64,000 bases of DNA. Origin: CAWCBG01 sp963793845. Its GTDB lineage: Bacteria > Acidobacteriota > Terriglobia > Terriglobales > Acidobacteriaceae. The notes below the pieces were generated by a model. It was not told the origin of the DNA. It searched no databases and worked only from the letters and a program-made list of their open reading frames with translations. Numbering within the stretch: the stretch's first letter is position 1; every line of letters begins with the position of its first letter. This document shows positions 19,406-29,398 of the stretch, piece after piece. Position numbers and translations under genes: made by a program. The stretch lies in contig CAWCBG010000014.1 in the NCBI GenBank assembly GCA_963793845.1, positions 62,001 through 126,000 of the forward strand, given 5' to 3'.

Positions 19406-21329
19406 TCAATGGGAACTGTCTTCCGCCAAGCGACCCCGTTTGATATCCGCCAGGATAACGTCTGCCGCCTTCTCCCCAATCATGTACACCGCGCTTACGA
19501 TGAAGAACCCCGGAATGCGGGGAAAGACCGAGGCATCGACCACGCGCAAGCCCGTAGTGCCGTGAACCCGGAATGCGCTGTCCAGCACGCCATTCTGCTC
19601 GCGTGCGTCCGATGGCACAACTGCACGACGCGTGGTGTCCCCACGCGTTATAGCGTGCGTAATCGCGCAGCTCATCGTCGGATTGGAGGTGGTCACCGGG
19701 AAGCTCTTCCGCGGCAATCAACCCCTGCTGCTTGAGTTTGGCTGTCATCTTGCGCACAAAGCGAATGCCATCGACGACTGAATCCAGGTCTTCGCCGCCG
19801 TCTTTGGTGCCCTCTTCGAAGTAGCGGAAGTTCACCAATGGCGTATCGCGCGGATCGGCAGAGCGCAGCGTGACCTCACCGGCGCGATTGTTGGTGTGTG
19901 CCTTCAGTACCGCCCATGTGAGATAGTTCAGACTCTTGGCGAACAAGTCCGAATAGGTTGGGAAGTAGCCCTCAAAACGGCCGAGAAATGCCACGCAGAA
20001 CAGATCCGGCAAAGGGCGCTCCGGCGCTGAGCGTTTGAATAACGCCAGCACCCCTCCGTTGGTGATATAAGGTCCGTTGCGGCTGTTCTTCCACTGTTTG
20101 TACTGCGGATCGCTTTCGTCGAACTTGGCCTCCTTGAAGATGTGCCACTGGTCGAAGTTCATCCGGTTGACCACGCCGACTTCGTAGCGGTCTTGCAGGT
20201 TCTTGCCGACACCCGGCAGTTCAACCCTCACCTCGATGCCGTGCCGCTCGAGTTCTTCCCGCGGACCGATCCCTGACAACATCAGCAGTTGCGGCGTGTT
20301 GAAGGCTCCCCCGGCGAGGATGACCTCGCGCGAGGCGTGCAACTGGCGAAGCTCTCCTGGGGCGCTGCTCGGACTTCCGTGGGCACGGTAGAGACGCTCA
20401 CCTTTCAGGTACTCCACCCCAATCGCGCGCTGATTTTCGTCGAGCAGCACCCGCGTCACCAGGGCATTCATCTCGACTTTCAGCCGTTGAGGGTGCCTGC
20501 TTGCGACCTCCAGAACGCGCTCGCGCGATCCTGTGCGCGCGTGATCGCGCGTCGTCAGCGGTGTGTACCGCATGCCGAACGAATTTTCTTTCACGGTGCG
20601 CCAGTCGTTGGGATCGAGCTGACTCTCTGCCAGCCAACGGGCGCGCTCCGCAAGGTGACCGATCTCTTTGAGGGCTTCTGTCGCACATTCGACGATCGTC
20701 TCGATCAGATCGCGGTTGCCGAGCGAAACCATCGGGATGGCCTTCTCGGTTTGCAGCCATCCCTTGAAGCCGTGGCGAGTCGGATTGATACCGAACCACG
20801 AAAGCACGCGGGAGAGCGGGCGGTGACGACACCTCTCCAGGCGCTGGAAGTACCGGCGCATGGTGCCCGCATTCCAGGAATCGTCACCGGTAAGCTTCGC
20901 GATGCCGTCCCAGTCGGCATCGTGGGGGTAGACCATGATCATCGCGTTATGGGCCGTGCATCCGCCGAGCGCGCCGGCCCGCGGGTAAAGCACTCCGTCA
21001 ACCCGTTTGCCGTTGTAGTCTTCACGATACTTGGGATCGCGCTGCTGCAGTTGATCGTCGCCATAGTGGCGCACGAAGAAATCCCACTTGATGGCATCGT
21101 TCTCGGAGGCAAAAGCGTGGAAGCACGGCACATCGTAGTCGTTCGGCATGCGGTTGACATCGGCGTGGACGGCGTCTCCGCCGCTCAACTCGCGAGGATC
21201 GCCACCCGCTTCCAGCAGGATGACCGTGTGTCCGGCCTCGGCCAGGCGAGCGGCCACAGTGCCGCCGCCGGCACCTGAGCCGACCACGATGAACTCGCAG
21301 TCCGGCTGCGAATTTTGTTCGCCCTTCAT
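19406..21329 (-). CDS. GMC-family FAD-dependent oxidoreductase (frameshifted near C-terminus)
   Basis: Flavoprotein of about 641 residues. The FAD-binding GSGAGGG is at 17-23, followed by LLEAGGD and the GMC signature region GALGGCTAHNAM. The C-terminal substrate/FAD domain is split. HHASCSCAIG is in the first frame, and LDSAFRVHGTTGLRVVDAS with IGEKAADVI is in another, so one extra base lies near 19608. GMC enzymes oxidise alcohols, sterols or long-chain substrates. HASCSCAIG replaces the more usual HPxGTCxMG, a variant seen in a subset of the family. It is the first gene of the minus-strand redox operon and may pass electrons to the cytochromes. Confidence 0.85.
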
Positions 21330-21703
21330 GCCCCTGCCCTTCTGCCCTGGCTCTCGCTACGTGCCGGAGAGCCTATTTACTGTGCCTTGCCAAAGTGTTG
21401 CGCGATTATACTGCGCCCTCCTCGGCGCTAGCCTGCAAACTTTCCGCCCAACTGATCGCTCATCCGGAGGTCCCAGCCGAGTGACCTCACCATCGTCTGG
21501 TTGCGATTCGCGGGTTCCGTGGTATAGTGCCGAACAATTACGGGGCGATGTCTGTCGGTTTGATCTTTTGTTCCATATGCCTCCCGGTCCGGAGGGATGC
21601 CGGATCATCTCGCCTCGTGATCTGTTACGTTTGGCCTACACATCGCACTATCTAGGGTGCCTGCGGCACGATGCTGGATCTTCGGCAAGGAGCGGAGACG
21701 GCT
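21330..21703. other. Divergent intergenic region between the two redox operons
   Basis: About 370 bases separate the GMC gene (minus) from the first large cytochrome (plus). No convincing gene is present. It must hold the promoters of both operons; one plus-strand sigma-70-like candidate is listed separately. No clear operator palindrome was seen. Confidence 0.6.
21501..21528 (+). promoter_or_regulatory. Candidate sigma-70 promoter for the large cytochrome genes
   Basis: TTGCGA at 21501-21506 and TATAGT at 21523-21528 are separated by 16 bases, which fits a housekeeping promoter. It would leave a leader of about 170 bases before the ATG at 21704. This is seen by eye only. Confidence 0.3.
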
Positions 21704-24160
21704 ATGACAAGATTGGCTTCTCGCAGTACCTGGTTGATGGTTGCGCTCTCGCTCGTGATTCTGGATGGTTGCAGCAAGAGTCCCAAGCCTGGCGAGGTGC
21801 AAGACGAAGCGCGGCTGGCTTCGCGGTCGGCGTCCTCGTTTCCGGCTGCCGACGAAGACTATTTCCATGACATGGATCAGGACGCGCACGGCCAACTTGT
21901 GTTGACCGCCGACGAGATCAAGGGCCGTAACATGTGGCTGGTGTGGACCGGCGGCGACGACAAGTTCTGGGACGGCATGACCGGCGCCAGCATCGGCACC
22001 CTCGACTTCTTGAAGACACTGTCATCGCGACCCGGGTTGAAGGCAAGCCGCGACAACCGTTGGAACTATCTTGGGCTGGTGAACGAGCCCTGCTTTGAGA
22101 AGGCTACCGGCCCCGATCCCGACCGTTACGGCCTCTGGCTGGACAAGCGTCGCGCTGACTGTCCCGCCGATCCCTTCGAGAACGAAAGCAAATATCCCGG
22201 CGTGAAGATCGGCGCGCGCGGGAAGAATATTCCCGTCGGCTCGTACTATGGAATTGCCACCGGCGTCGTGGGATTGCGGCTCTTCCCGAATCCTGACTTC
22301 GATGAGGCTGCGCAGAAGAAGTGGGACCCGAAGCGTTTTTATGACGACCCCACCTACTACAACGACAAGACGCTCGTGCGGCCGTACCGCGTTGGCATGT
22401 CGTGCGCCTTCTGCCATGTCGGTCCGAATCCCATCAAGCCGCCGGCTGATCCCGAGAATCCCAAGTGGGAGAACCTCAGCTCCAACGTCGGCGCACAATA
22501 TTTCTGGATCGATCGCATCTTCGCCTGGGAAGCGGATCCCAGCAGCTTCCCATTCCAGTTGTTCCACACGTCACGTCCCGGCGCGCTCGACACCTCGCTG
22601 GTCTCGACTGACAACATCAACAATCCGCGCACCATGAACGCCGTCTATGGCCTCGGCTGGCGGCTCGAAGTGGCCAAGCGCTGGGGTAAAGAAACCTTGG
22701 CCGACGGCGAGCTGAATAACAAACAGTTCAACGACTACGTCAAAACAGGACCGCTTACGCAGTTTTTTGTCCCCCCGAACACGGTCTACACCGGCAAGAT
22801 CCTGAAAGACGGCTCCGACTCCGTGGGTGCGCTGGGCGCGCTGAATCGTGTCTACCTGAACATCGGACTGTTCAGCGAAGAGTGGCTGCTGCACTTCCGC
22901 GCGCTGGTCGGTGGTAAGCCGATTACTCCGATTGAGATCGCCGTGGCCAACAAGAACTCCGCCTACTGGGAGGCGACGGAACAGCAAACGCCTGACATGG
23001 CGCTGTTCTTCCTCAAGAGCACGGCTCCTCATCTGTTGAAGGATGCTCCCGCTGGCGCTGCCTACCTGACGAAAGACAGGGCGAAGCTGGAGCGCGGCAA
23101 GATCGTCTTTGCCGAGCGATGCGCCCGCTGCCACTCCAGCAAGATTCCCGTGCCCGCCCCCGGCGTCGATCCCGGCGGCTGCTCCGGCAAGGACTACATG
23201 GATTGCTGGAACAAGTATTGGGCTTGGACCAAGACCGACGACTTCAAGACGAAGATGAAAGCGATGGTGCAGAAGCCTGACTTTCTCGACGGCAACTATT
23301 TGTCGACTGATCTGCGCGTTCCAGTGACTCTGCTGCAGACCAACGCGTGCAGTCCGCTGGCGACAAATGCCATCCGCGACAACATCTGGGACAACTTCTC
23401 ATCGCAGACCTACAAGGATCTGCCGTCGGTAGGCTCGATCACGTGGTACCAGCCGTACACGGGCGAAGCTCGCACCATGCAGCTTCCCGGCGGTGGCCGC
23501 GGCTATACCCGTCCGGCATCGCTCATCAGCGCATGGTCGACTGCGCCCTTCCTGCTGAACAACACCGTCGGACAGTTTGATCCCAGTCCTTCGGTCGAAG
23601 CGCGCATGAAGTCGTTCCAGGACTCGATCGAAAAAATGCTATGGCCCGAGAAGCGCGAGCAGGATGCAGTTCTCGGCAACAAGGTGCAGGGCACCATCGA
23701 TCGCACCACCGCCACCAGCTACCTGCGAGTTCCCGCCGGATATCTGCCCGACTTCCTGCAGCCGCTGGTAAGCCCCGGACACCGCTTCTTCCCGTCGATC
23801 TTCGGCGAAGGCGGACTGGAGTTAGGGCCCATCCCGAAAGGCACGCCGGTGAACCTGCTCGCCAATATCGATCTTCTGGGCGAGTCCACAAGCTTAGAAG
23901 AGAAGACCGCACATCAGAAGGAAGTTCTCGACCTGCTGCTCAAGATGAAATATGACTTGGCGAACCTGCCGGCGAACGCAACCGATGAAGATGCGAAGAA
24001 GGTGTTCGCCAACCTGGTCGAGCCGATGCTGAAGCTGAGCAAGTGTCCTGACTTCGTGGTAAACAAGGGGCATTACTTCGGCACCAGCATGTTTGCCGAG
24101 GAGCCGGGACTCAGCGACGACGACAAGCGCGCGCTGATTGAGTACGTGAAGACGTTCTAG
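21704..24160 (+). CDS. Large two-haem c-type cytochrome lipoprotein
   Basis: Protein of 818 residues. The ATG at 21704 has AAGGAG upstream and begins a lipoprotein signal with the cleavage motif LDGC (Cys23); an earlier in-frame start at 21671 would spoil the signal. Haem sites are CAFCH at 234-238 and CARCH at 473-477. Other marked segments are GRNMWLVWTGGDDKFWDG, NPKWENLSSNVGAQYFW and the C-terminus KRALIEYVKTF. It shares all of these with the next gene. It should sit on a membrane facing the periplasm or the outside. The family looks like a distant relative of di-haem peroxidase/RoxA-type cytochromes, but I cannot name it or its substrate. Confidence 0.85.
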   Translation: MTRLASRSTWLMVALSLVILDGCSKSPKPGEVQDEARLASRSASSFPAADEDYFHDMDQDAHGQLVLTADEIKGRNMWLVWTGGDDKFWDGMTGASIGTLDFLKTLSSRPGLKASRDNRWNYLGLVNEPCFEKATGPDPDRYGLWLDKRRADCPADPFENESKYPGVKIGARGKNIPVGSYYGIATGVVGLRLFPNPDFDEAAQKKWDPKRFYDDPTYYNDKTLVRPYRVGMSCAFCHVGPNPIKPPADPENPKWENLSSNVGAQYFWIDRIFAWEADPSSFPFQLFHTSRPGALDTSLVSTDNINNPRTMNAVYGLGWRLEVAKRWGKETLADGELNNKQFNDYVKTGPLTQFFVPPNTVYTGKILKDGSDSVGALGALNRVYLNIGLFSEEWLLHFRALVGGKPITPIEIAVANKNSAYWEATEQQTPDMALFFLKSTAPHLLKDAPAGAAYLTKDRAKLERGKIVFAERCARCHSSKIPVPAPGVDPGGCSGKDYMDCWNKYWAWTKTDDFKTKMKAMVQKPDFLDGNYLSTDLRVPVTLLQTNACSPLATNAIRDNIWDNFSSQTYKDLPSVGSITWYQPYTGEARTMQLPGGGRGYTRPASLISAWSTAPFLLNNTVGQFDPSPSVEARMKSFQDSIEKMLWPEKREQDAVLGNKVQGTIDRTTATSYLRVPAGYLPDFLQPLVSPGHRFFPSIFGEGGLELGPIPKGTPVNLLANIDLLGESTSLEEKTAHQKEVLDLLLKMKYDLANLPANATDEDAKKVFANLVEPMLKLSKCPDFVVNKGHYFGTSMFAEEPGLSDDDKRALIEYVKTF

Positions 24161-24345
24161 CGGGAAGGCGGCTTTGGCCCGCGTGAGACACGCGAGATGT
24201 GCGGCGTTGCGCACACCGCCGCTCCATTTGCCGTGTCATCTCGGGGGGACGATGCGCCGAAAAGAGCGCATCCGAGTCGAGAGACCTGCATTCCCTTGGC
24301 TTGGGACGGTCGTAGCGCTTCCCGTAAACTGTGCCTGGGATTCGC

Positions 24346-26491
24346 ATGAAGAAGAAGCTCGGCTGCGCCATCCTCAGCCTCATCGTAGTCGGCGTTGCCG
24401 TCGCAGCGCTCTTCTTCCGCCAACGCGGTCCTTCTATCGTTCCCGACGACGCAAAAGCCGCAGGCAAGACGGTTGCTGACTTCCCCCAGACAGCCTCGCA
24501 CGCCTTCGATGCGATGGATGGTGGCCTGCCTCTTACGGATGAAGAGCTGCAGGGCCGCAACACTTGGCTGCTGTGGACCGCCGGCGATCAGGTCCTATGG
24601 GACGGCATGGCCCAGCACGGACTGGGCACCGCCGACCTGCTGAAAGTGCTCGACTCGCGGCGTCACCGCTCGCGCTTCAAAGATATGGGCCTCGTCAATC
24701 AGCCCGGTATAGAGCAAGCGACCAGTCCGGATGAGTATGGCCTCTGGCTCGACACTGGCCCGCAAGAAGATGGCGTCGATCCCGCCGTCTACGGTCGGCC
24801 GTCGGGCGTGATCGGGCTGCGCCTGTACCCCAATCCGCGCTTCGACAGTGCCGCTCGCCAGCGCTGGGACCCGAACCGCTACTACACCGACGCCACGTAC
24901 TACAACGATCCCACACTAGTGCGTCCTTATGTGGTTGGCATGTCGTGCGCCTTCTGCCATGTGTCGTTCAATCCCCTGAAGCCTCCGCGCGACCCCGAGA
25001 AGCCGCGCTGGGAGGAGCTCTCTTCGACCATCGGCAATCAGTACTTCAACGCTAGTCACATCTTCGGCAACGGCGCGGGCGAAGATAGTTACGCTTACCA
25101 GTTGTTTCATTCATGGGCGCCGGGCACGGTCGATACCTCGTTCCTCGCCACCGACAACCTCAACAACCCGGGCAACATGAATGCCATCTATGCCCTCGCC
25201 GCACGCATGACCGTCGCGCATGACGAGGAGATGGCGGGCGGCGCACTGAATTTCCCCGGCGAGCAGAAGCGTATGGCGGTGCCGCATGTGCTGAAGGATG
25301 GCGCCGACTCGGTCGGCCTCATCGGCGCGCTCAGCCGTGTGTACGTTTCCATCGGCGAGTACAGCCAGGAGTGGCTGCGCGATCACAACGTGCTGGTCGG
25401 AGGCAAGCCGCAGCATCCTTTCGAAGTGGCCAAGGCGCAGAAGGGGTCGGTGTATTGGCAGGCGACTATGGCCCGGCTTCCGAATCTCGCGAAGTTCCTA
25501 ATGAAGCTCGAAGGCCCGAAGCTGGCCGATGCTCCCGGGGGGAATTCCTTTCTCTCGCATGATCAGGCGGTCTTGCAGCGCGGCGCAATCGTTTTTGCCG
25601 AGAACTGTGCGCGCTGCCACTCCAGCAAGCAGCCGCCAGCGGGCTCCGTCAGCAATCAACAGCAATATCTCGACTGGATGCGCGCCGAGGTGCAGAAGCC
25701 CGATTTCCTCGACAATAATTTTCTATCCACAGAAGAGCGCATTCCGCTCAACGTCGTGGGGACCAATGCTGCGCGTGCGCTCGCCACCAACGCGACACAC
25801 GGTCACGTGTGGGACAATTTCTCTTCCGAGACCTACAAGAGGCTGGCCCCGGTGGGCGATATCGAGGTGCAGGATGCCTTCGACGGTTCGACCCGATAAG
25901 TTTGCTGCGCCCGGCGGCGGACCTGGCTACTATCGCGTGCCATCGCTTATCGCTGTCTGGGCTACTGCGCCCTTCCTGCACAACAACGCGCTCGGCATGT
26001 ATACGGGCGATCCCTCGGTCTCCGGGCGGATCAAGGCCTTCAATGACGCGGCAGAAAAGCTGCTGTGGCAGGAAAAGCGTCTGGGAGCGGCATCGATCGC
26101 GCGCACTACGGCAGAGAGCTATCTGCAGATTCCGGCCGCGTATCTGCCGCCGGAATTGCAGTCGCTAACGAGTGGAGGATTTCTGAAGATCGGCCCCATT
26201 CCCGCCGGAACCCCCGTCGATCTGTTAGCCAATGCCGATCTCGATCTCTCCGATCACGACAAGACGCTCGACCGTGTGAAACTGATCGCCAAGGTGCAAG
26301 CCGACTTCCTCAAGATTCACCTGCTGAAAATGGATTCTGCCGCTGCGACTCAGCTCTTGCGTGGCCTGGTCCCGGACCTGTTGAAGATCAGCAAGTGTCC
26401 CGACTTCGTGCAGGATCGCGGCCACTACTTTGGAACGAAACTGCCGGACGGCGACAAGCGCGCCCTGATCCAGTACATGAAGACATTCTGA
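24346..26491 (+). CDS. Second large two-haem c-type cytochrome (frameshifted)
   Basis: Paralogue of the preceding gene, about 715 residues. It begins with an uncleaved or cleavable N-terminal helix (MKKKLGCAILSLIVVGVAV). Haem sites are CAFCH at 201-205 and CARCH at 421-425. The frame ends early at 25899, while the rest (GYYRVPSLIAVW to KRALIQYMKTF) is in another frame ending at 26491. Alignment with the paralogue places one extra base at about 25892-25898. It is shorter than its neighbour mainly between the haems. The pair probably arose by tandem duplication, and both would be exported with haem attached by the cytochrome c maturation system. Confidence 0.8.
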
Positions 26492-26497
26492 GAACGC

Positions 26498-27713
26498 TTA
26501 CCGGCTGTAGAACTCAGCGATGGCCGCGACTACCTGCTGCTGCTCCTCCTCGCGTAACTCAGGGAACATTGGCAGCGCAACCGCTTCCTGCGCCGCCCGC
26601 TCCGACTCGGGCAGATCACCCGTGCGATAGCCGAGATAGGCAAAGCATTCCTGCAAGTGCAGCGCGACCGGATAATAAACCTCGGTTCCGATGCCGCGCT
26701 CTGCGAGGAAGGCGCGCAACTCGTCGCGTCGCAACGCCCGCACAACGTACTGATGGTAGATGTGGTAGGCCCCGGGGATGTGTCGCTGGCAGCGCGATCG
26801 GGGCATGCGCGTCTACCGTTTGCGCGCCCGGGCACAATAACCCCGCGTTGGAGAACAGAGCGTCGTAGTTTGCGGCGCGATCACGGCGCTGCTTGTTCCA
26901 CTCGTCGATATGCTTCAGCTTCACCCGCAGGATAGCGGCCTGGATGGCATCGAGCCGGCTGTTCCATCCGATCTCTTCGTGGTAGTAACGCTTGCGGCTG
27001 CCGTGGTTGCGCAGGCGGCGCACGTGGTCGGCGATACTCTCGTCATTGGTCGTGACGCATCCGCCGTCACCGTAGGCGCTCAGGTTCTTCGTAGGATAAA
27101 AGCTGAAGGCTGCTGCTGTTCCCAGCCCTCCCGCCTTCTTGCCGCCCCAAGTGGCTCCGAAGGCTTGCGCCGCGTCTTCGATGATGGCGACCCCATGCTC
27201 TTCGGCAAGTTGCGCAAATGCGCTCATGTCAGCGCACTGGCCATAGAGGTGAACTGGCATGACTGCGCGCACCTTGTTGGAGCGCGCCCGCTGCAGCAGC
27301 TTCCCGGTCGCAAGCGGATCGAGGTTCAACGTGGCCGGATCGACATCGGCAATTACCGGTGTTGCTCCGCAGCGCGTGATCGAACTGACCGAGGCAAAGA
27401 AGCTGAAGGCCGACGTGATTACGCTGCTATCGGGTCCAACGCCCGAGGTCTGCAATGCCAGCCACAAGGCGTCCGTGCCCGACGCGCAGCCCACCGAAGC
27501 AGGCACGCCCAGGTACTCCGCCGATTCGCGCTCAAAGCCGTCAACCTCCGGACCTCCGATGAAGTATTGCGTAGTCAAGACGCGCTCGACCGCCGCGGCG
27601 ACATCGTCCTTGATGCTCTCGTACTGCCGCTTGAGATCGAGCATGGGGATTGGGTCATGCCTGGGAGCGGACGCCGGCGAGGAGGGTAGCGATTGCGCAG
27701 TTTCAGAGGGCAT
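26498..27713 (-). CDS. DegT/DnrJ/EryC1/StrS-family PLP sugar aminotransferase (frameshifted)
   Basis: Protein of about 405 residues. The N-terminal frame (27713 to about 26777) has IPMLDLKRQY, the cofactor-binding GCASGTDALWLAL and SFYPTKNLSAYGDGG with the catalytic lysine. The C-terminal part (GAYHIYHQYVVR, GTEVYYPVALH) is in another frame ending at 26498. The junction falls in the run CCCCGGGG at 26770-26777, a likely sequencing slip. This family makes amino sugars from nucleotide keto-sugars, so it may feed the ArnT-like route or an exopolysaccharide. It is convergent with the cytochrome genes, six bases apart. Confidence 0.88.
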
Positions 27714-27774
27714 AGCGAACTATTGATTTTAGCAGCGGAGAACGATCATTCGTCCCAATCCGTTCAATTGTGGG

Positions 27775-27912
27775 GTCATCCCGAGCGACGAGCGCAGCGA
27801 GGAGCCGAGGGACCTGCATTGTGCTTGCGCCAGCATGGCCCCCGGGCCGGAAACTGCAGGTCCCTCCACTCGGTACCTCAGCCTGCGGCTGACGTTCCTC
27901 GGTCGGGATGAC
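27775..27912. repeat. Large imperfect inverted repeat (REP/MITE-like intergenic element)
   Basis: GTCATCCCGA at 27775-27784 pairs with TCGGGATGAC at 27903-27912, and GGGACCTGCA at 27809-27818 pairs with TGCAGGTCCC at 27855-27864. The whole unit can fold into a long branched hairpin. It contains no gene. Its CATCCCGA...GAGG-ACCTGC order recurs in the tandem repeat at 51971, so it is one member of a dispersed family. Confidence 0.7.
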
Positions 27913-27970
27913 ATCGCGCTAAGCGAATATAGAAGCGAAGTAACCACGCGCTAAACAAACGAAAACCTGT

Positions 27971-28745
27971 TTACTTCCCCGCAAACAATATGTAGTGGCT
28001 GGCCGCGCCCATGAGGAACAGCATAGGAAACGACAGCCAGAAACTCACCCGCGCGCGACAGGAAGCTGAGCCGCGCCAGCCTGGCCGCTTCGGGCGGGAT
28101 GGGCGTGCCGTCTTTCGCGTAGGCTTCGTTCCAGCGAATCAGTTTCTTCTGCACCCGCCACACGATGCCCCACACGTTGAGCAGCATGAACCAGCCCAAC
28201 CCGCCGCCAATGCCGATGGCCAAGGCGCGGTTACTCTCCCAGCCGTGCTGATTGAGATCGAGAAAAATCCACGCCGCCGCGATGACCACCACCGCCACAA
28301 TCACTCCCAACACCGGGCCTTTCCTCAATGCCTCAGCCGGCGACATCAGCAGACCCATCTCGACTACGAAGGCTAGCGTCCATAGTCCAAAGAAGCTGCC
28401 GATGATGACGCCGCTGGAAGCCTGTCCGCCCATGGCCAGCGCATTAGCGTGGTCGGTGGCGACGATGTGCATCCAGTAAGCCAGGCCGACCAGCACCGTG
28501 ACGACAGCGCTCCAGCGAAACCACCACATGGCTCGTGGCATGAGTTTGCGGATCATCAGCGATCGCTCCCCGGCACCGAGCTCCTGCATCACTGGCGTGC
28601 TCACCAGGTTGAAGAAATACAGCAACCCGATCCAGGTGATGCCGGCCACAAAATGAATCCAGCGCATTAAGATAAGCGCCGTATCGGGGCCGCCGGGAAA
28701 CATAATCTGCGGGGTAGCAAACAACGCGAACAGGGGAAAACTCAT
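27971..28745 (-). CDS. PuuD-like membrane protein, urate oxidase N-terminal domain family (frameshifted)
   Basis: Polytopic protein of about 258 residues with seven or so helices. It opens with LMRWIHFVAGITWIGLLYFFN, characteristic of the N-terminal membrane domain of PuuD-type urate oxidases. The ATG at 28745 has GGAGG upstream. The current frame runs past the family end and reads as nonsense. Reading the neighbouring frame from about 28050 gives FWLSFPMLFLMGAASHY and a natural stop at 27971. No cytochrome c domain follows, so urate oxidation itself is doubtful; stand-alone copies of this domain are of unknown function. Confidence 0.8.
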
Positions 28746-29023
28746 CTCTACCTCCACTGAGCGCAGCTATAACTCCAACCCCAGGCGCGTATTCCCGGGA
28801 TTTTGCGGCGGTGCGCGAATTCTACATCAGGCGAGAATTCTCGGGTTTTAGTTGAAAATGGCCGGAGGTCGCCGTATCGTAATCATGTTGGAACTTCCTT
28901 CCATCGGTGGCTTTTCCTATGCGAAAAACCGCCCGGAGGGTGCTTCATTGACAGACCCGGAATCGTAATTGGGGCCGCGATTGAAACTGGGGCTGCGCTG
29001 TTTTTTGCAAGGAGGACCGAATC

Positions 29024-29323
29024 ATGGAAAACAAGCCAGCACAGAATATTCAGGACTCGTTTTTGAATACAGCTCGCAAAGACAAGTCGGTCATCACCAT
29101 TTATCTGCTCAGCGGGGTGAAGTTGACTGGGAGGATCCGGTCCTTCGATAAATACTCCGTCGTCCTGGAGACCAACAATCAGGAACAATTGATCTTCAAA
29201 CACGCCATCTCTACGGTCGTCATGTCCCGCTCGCTCCACTCCGAGCGTCACTTTGAGTCCCGTCAGGGGGCTGAGCCAGCTGTACCGGTTGCCAGCCAAA
29301 CCGCAAGCAGCACGGAGAGTTAG
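29024..29323 (+). CDS. hfq: RNA chaperone Hfq
   Basis: Protein of 99 residues. The Sm1 part is SVITIYLLSGVKLTGRI with FDKYSVVLE, and Sm2 is FKHAISTVV (canonical YKHAIS with Tyr to Phe). A 30-residue flexible C-terminal tail follows. It forms a hexameric ring that binds small RNAs and A-rich or U-rich RNA. The start has AAGGAGG eight or nine bases upstream. hflX follows on the same strand, the classical hfq-hflX order. Confidence 0.97.
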   Translation: MENKPAQNIQDSFLNTARKDKSVITIYLLSGVKLTGRIRSFDKYSVVLETNNQEQLIFKHAISTVVMSRSLHSERHFESRQGAEPAVPVASQTASSTES

Positions 29324-29398
29324 CGCATTTCACGCTCCGACGGATCGAAGTTCACCGAGAACGGCCTGCGTGATACGGGCCGACGCCAACCGGAACAA

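Noticed and set aside
20289..21278. Open frame of 329 codons on the plus strand
   Set aside because: Antisense to the GMC gene; GC-rich codon use leaves long mirror frames.
27951..28060. C-terminal extension of the PuuD-like protein
   Set aside because: The residues do not fit the family, while the other frame gives the expected end at 27971.
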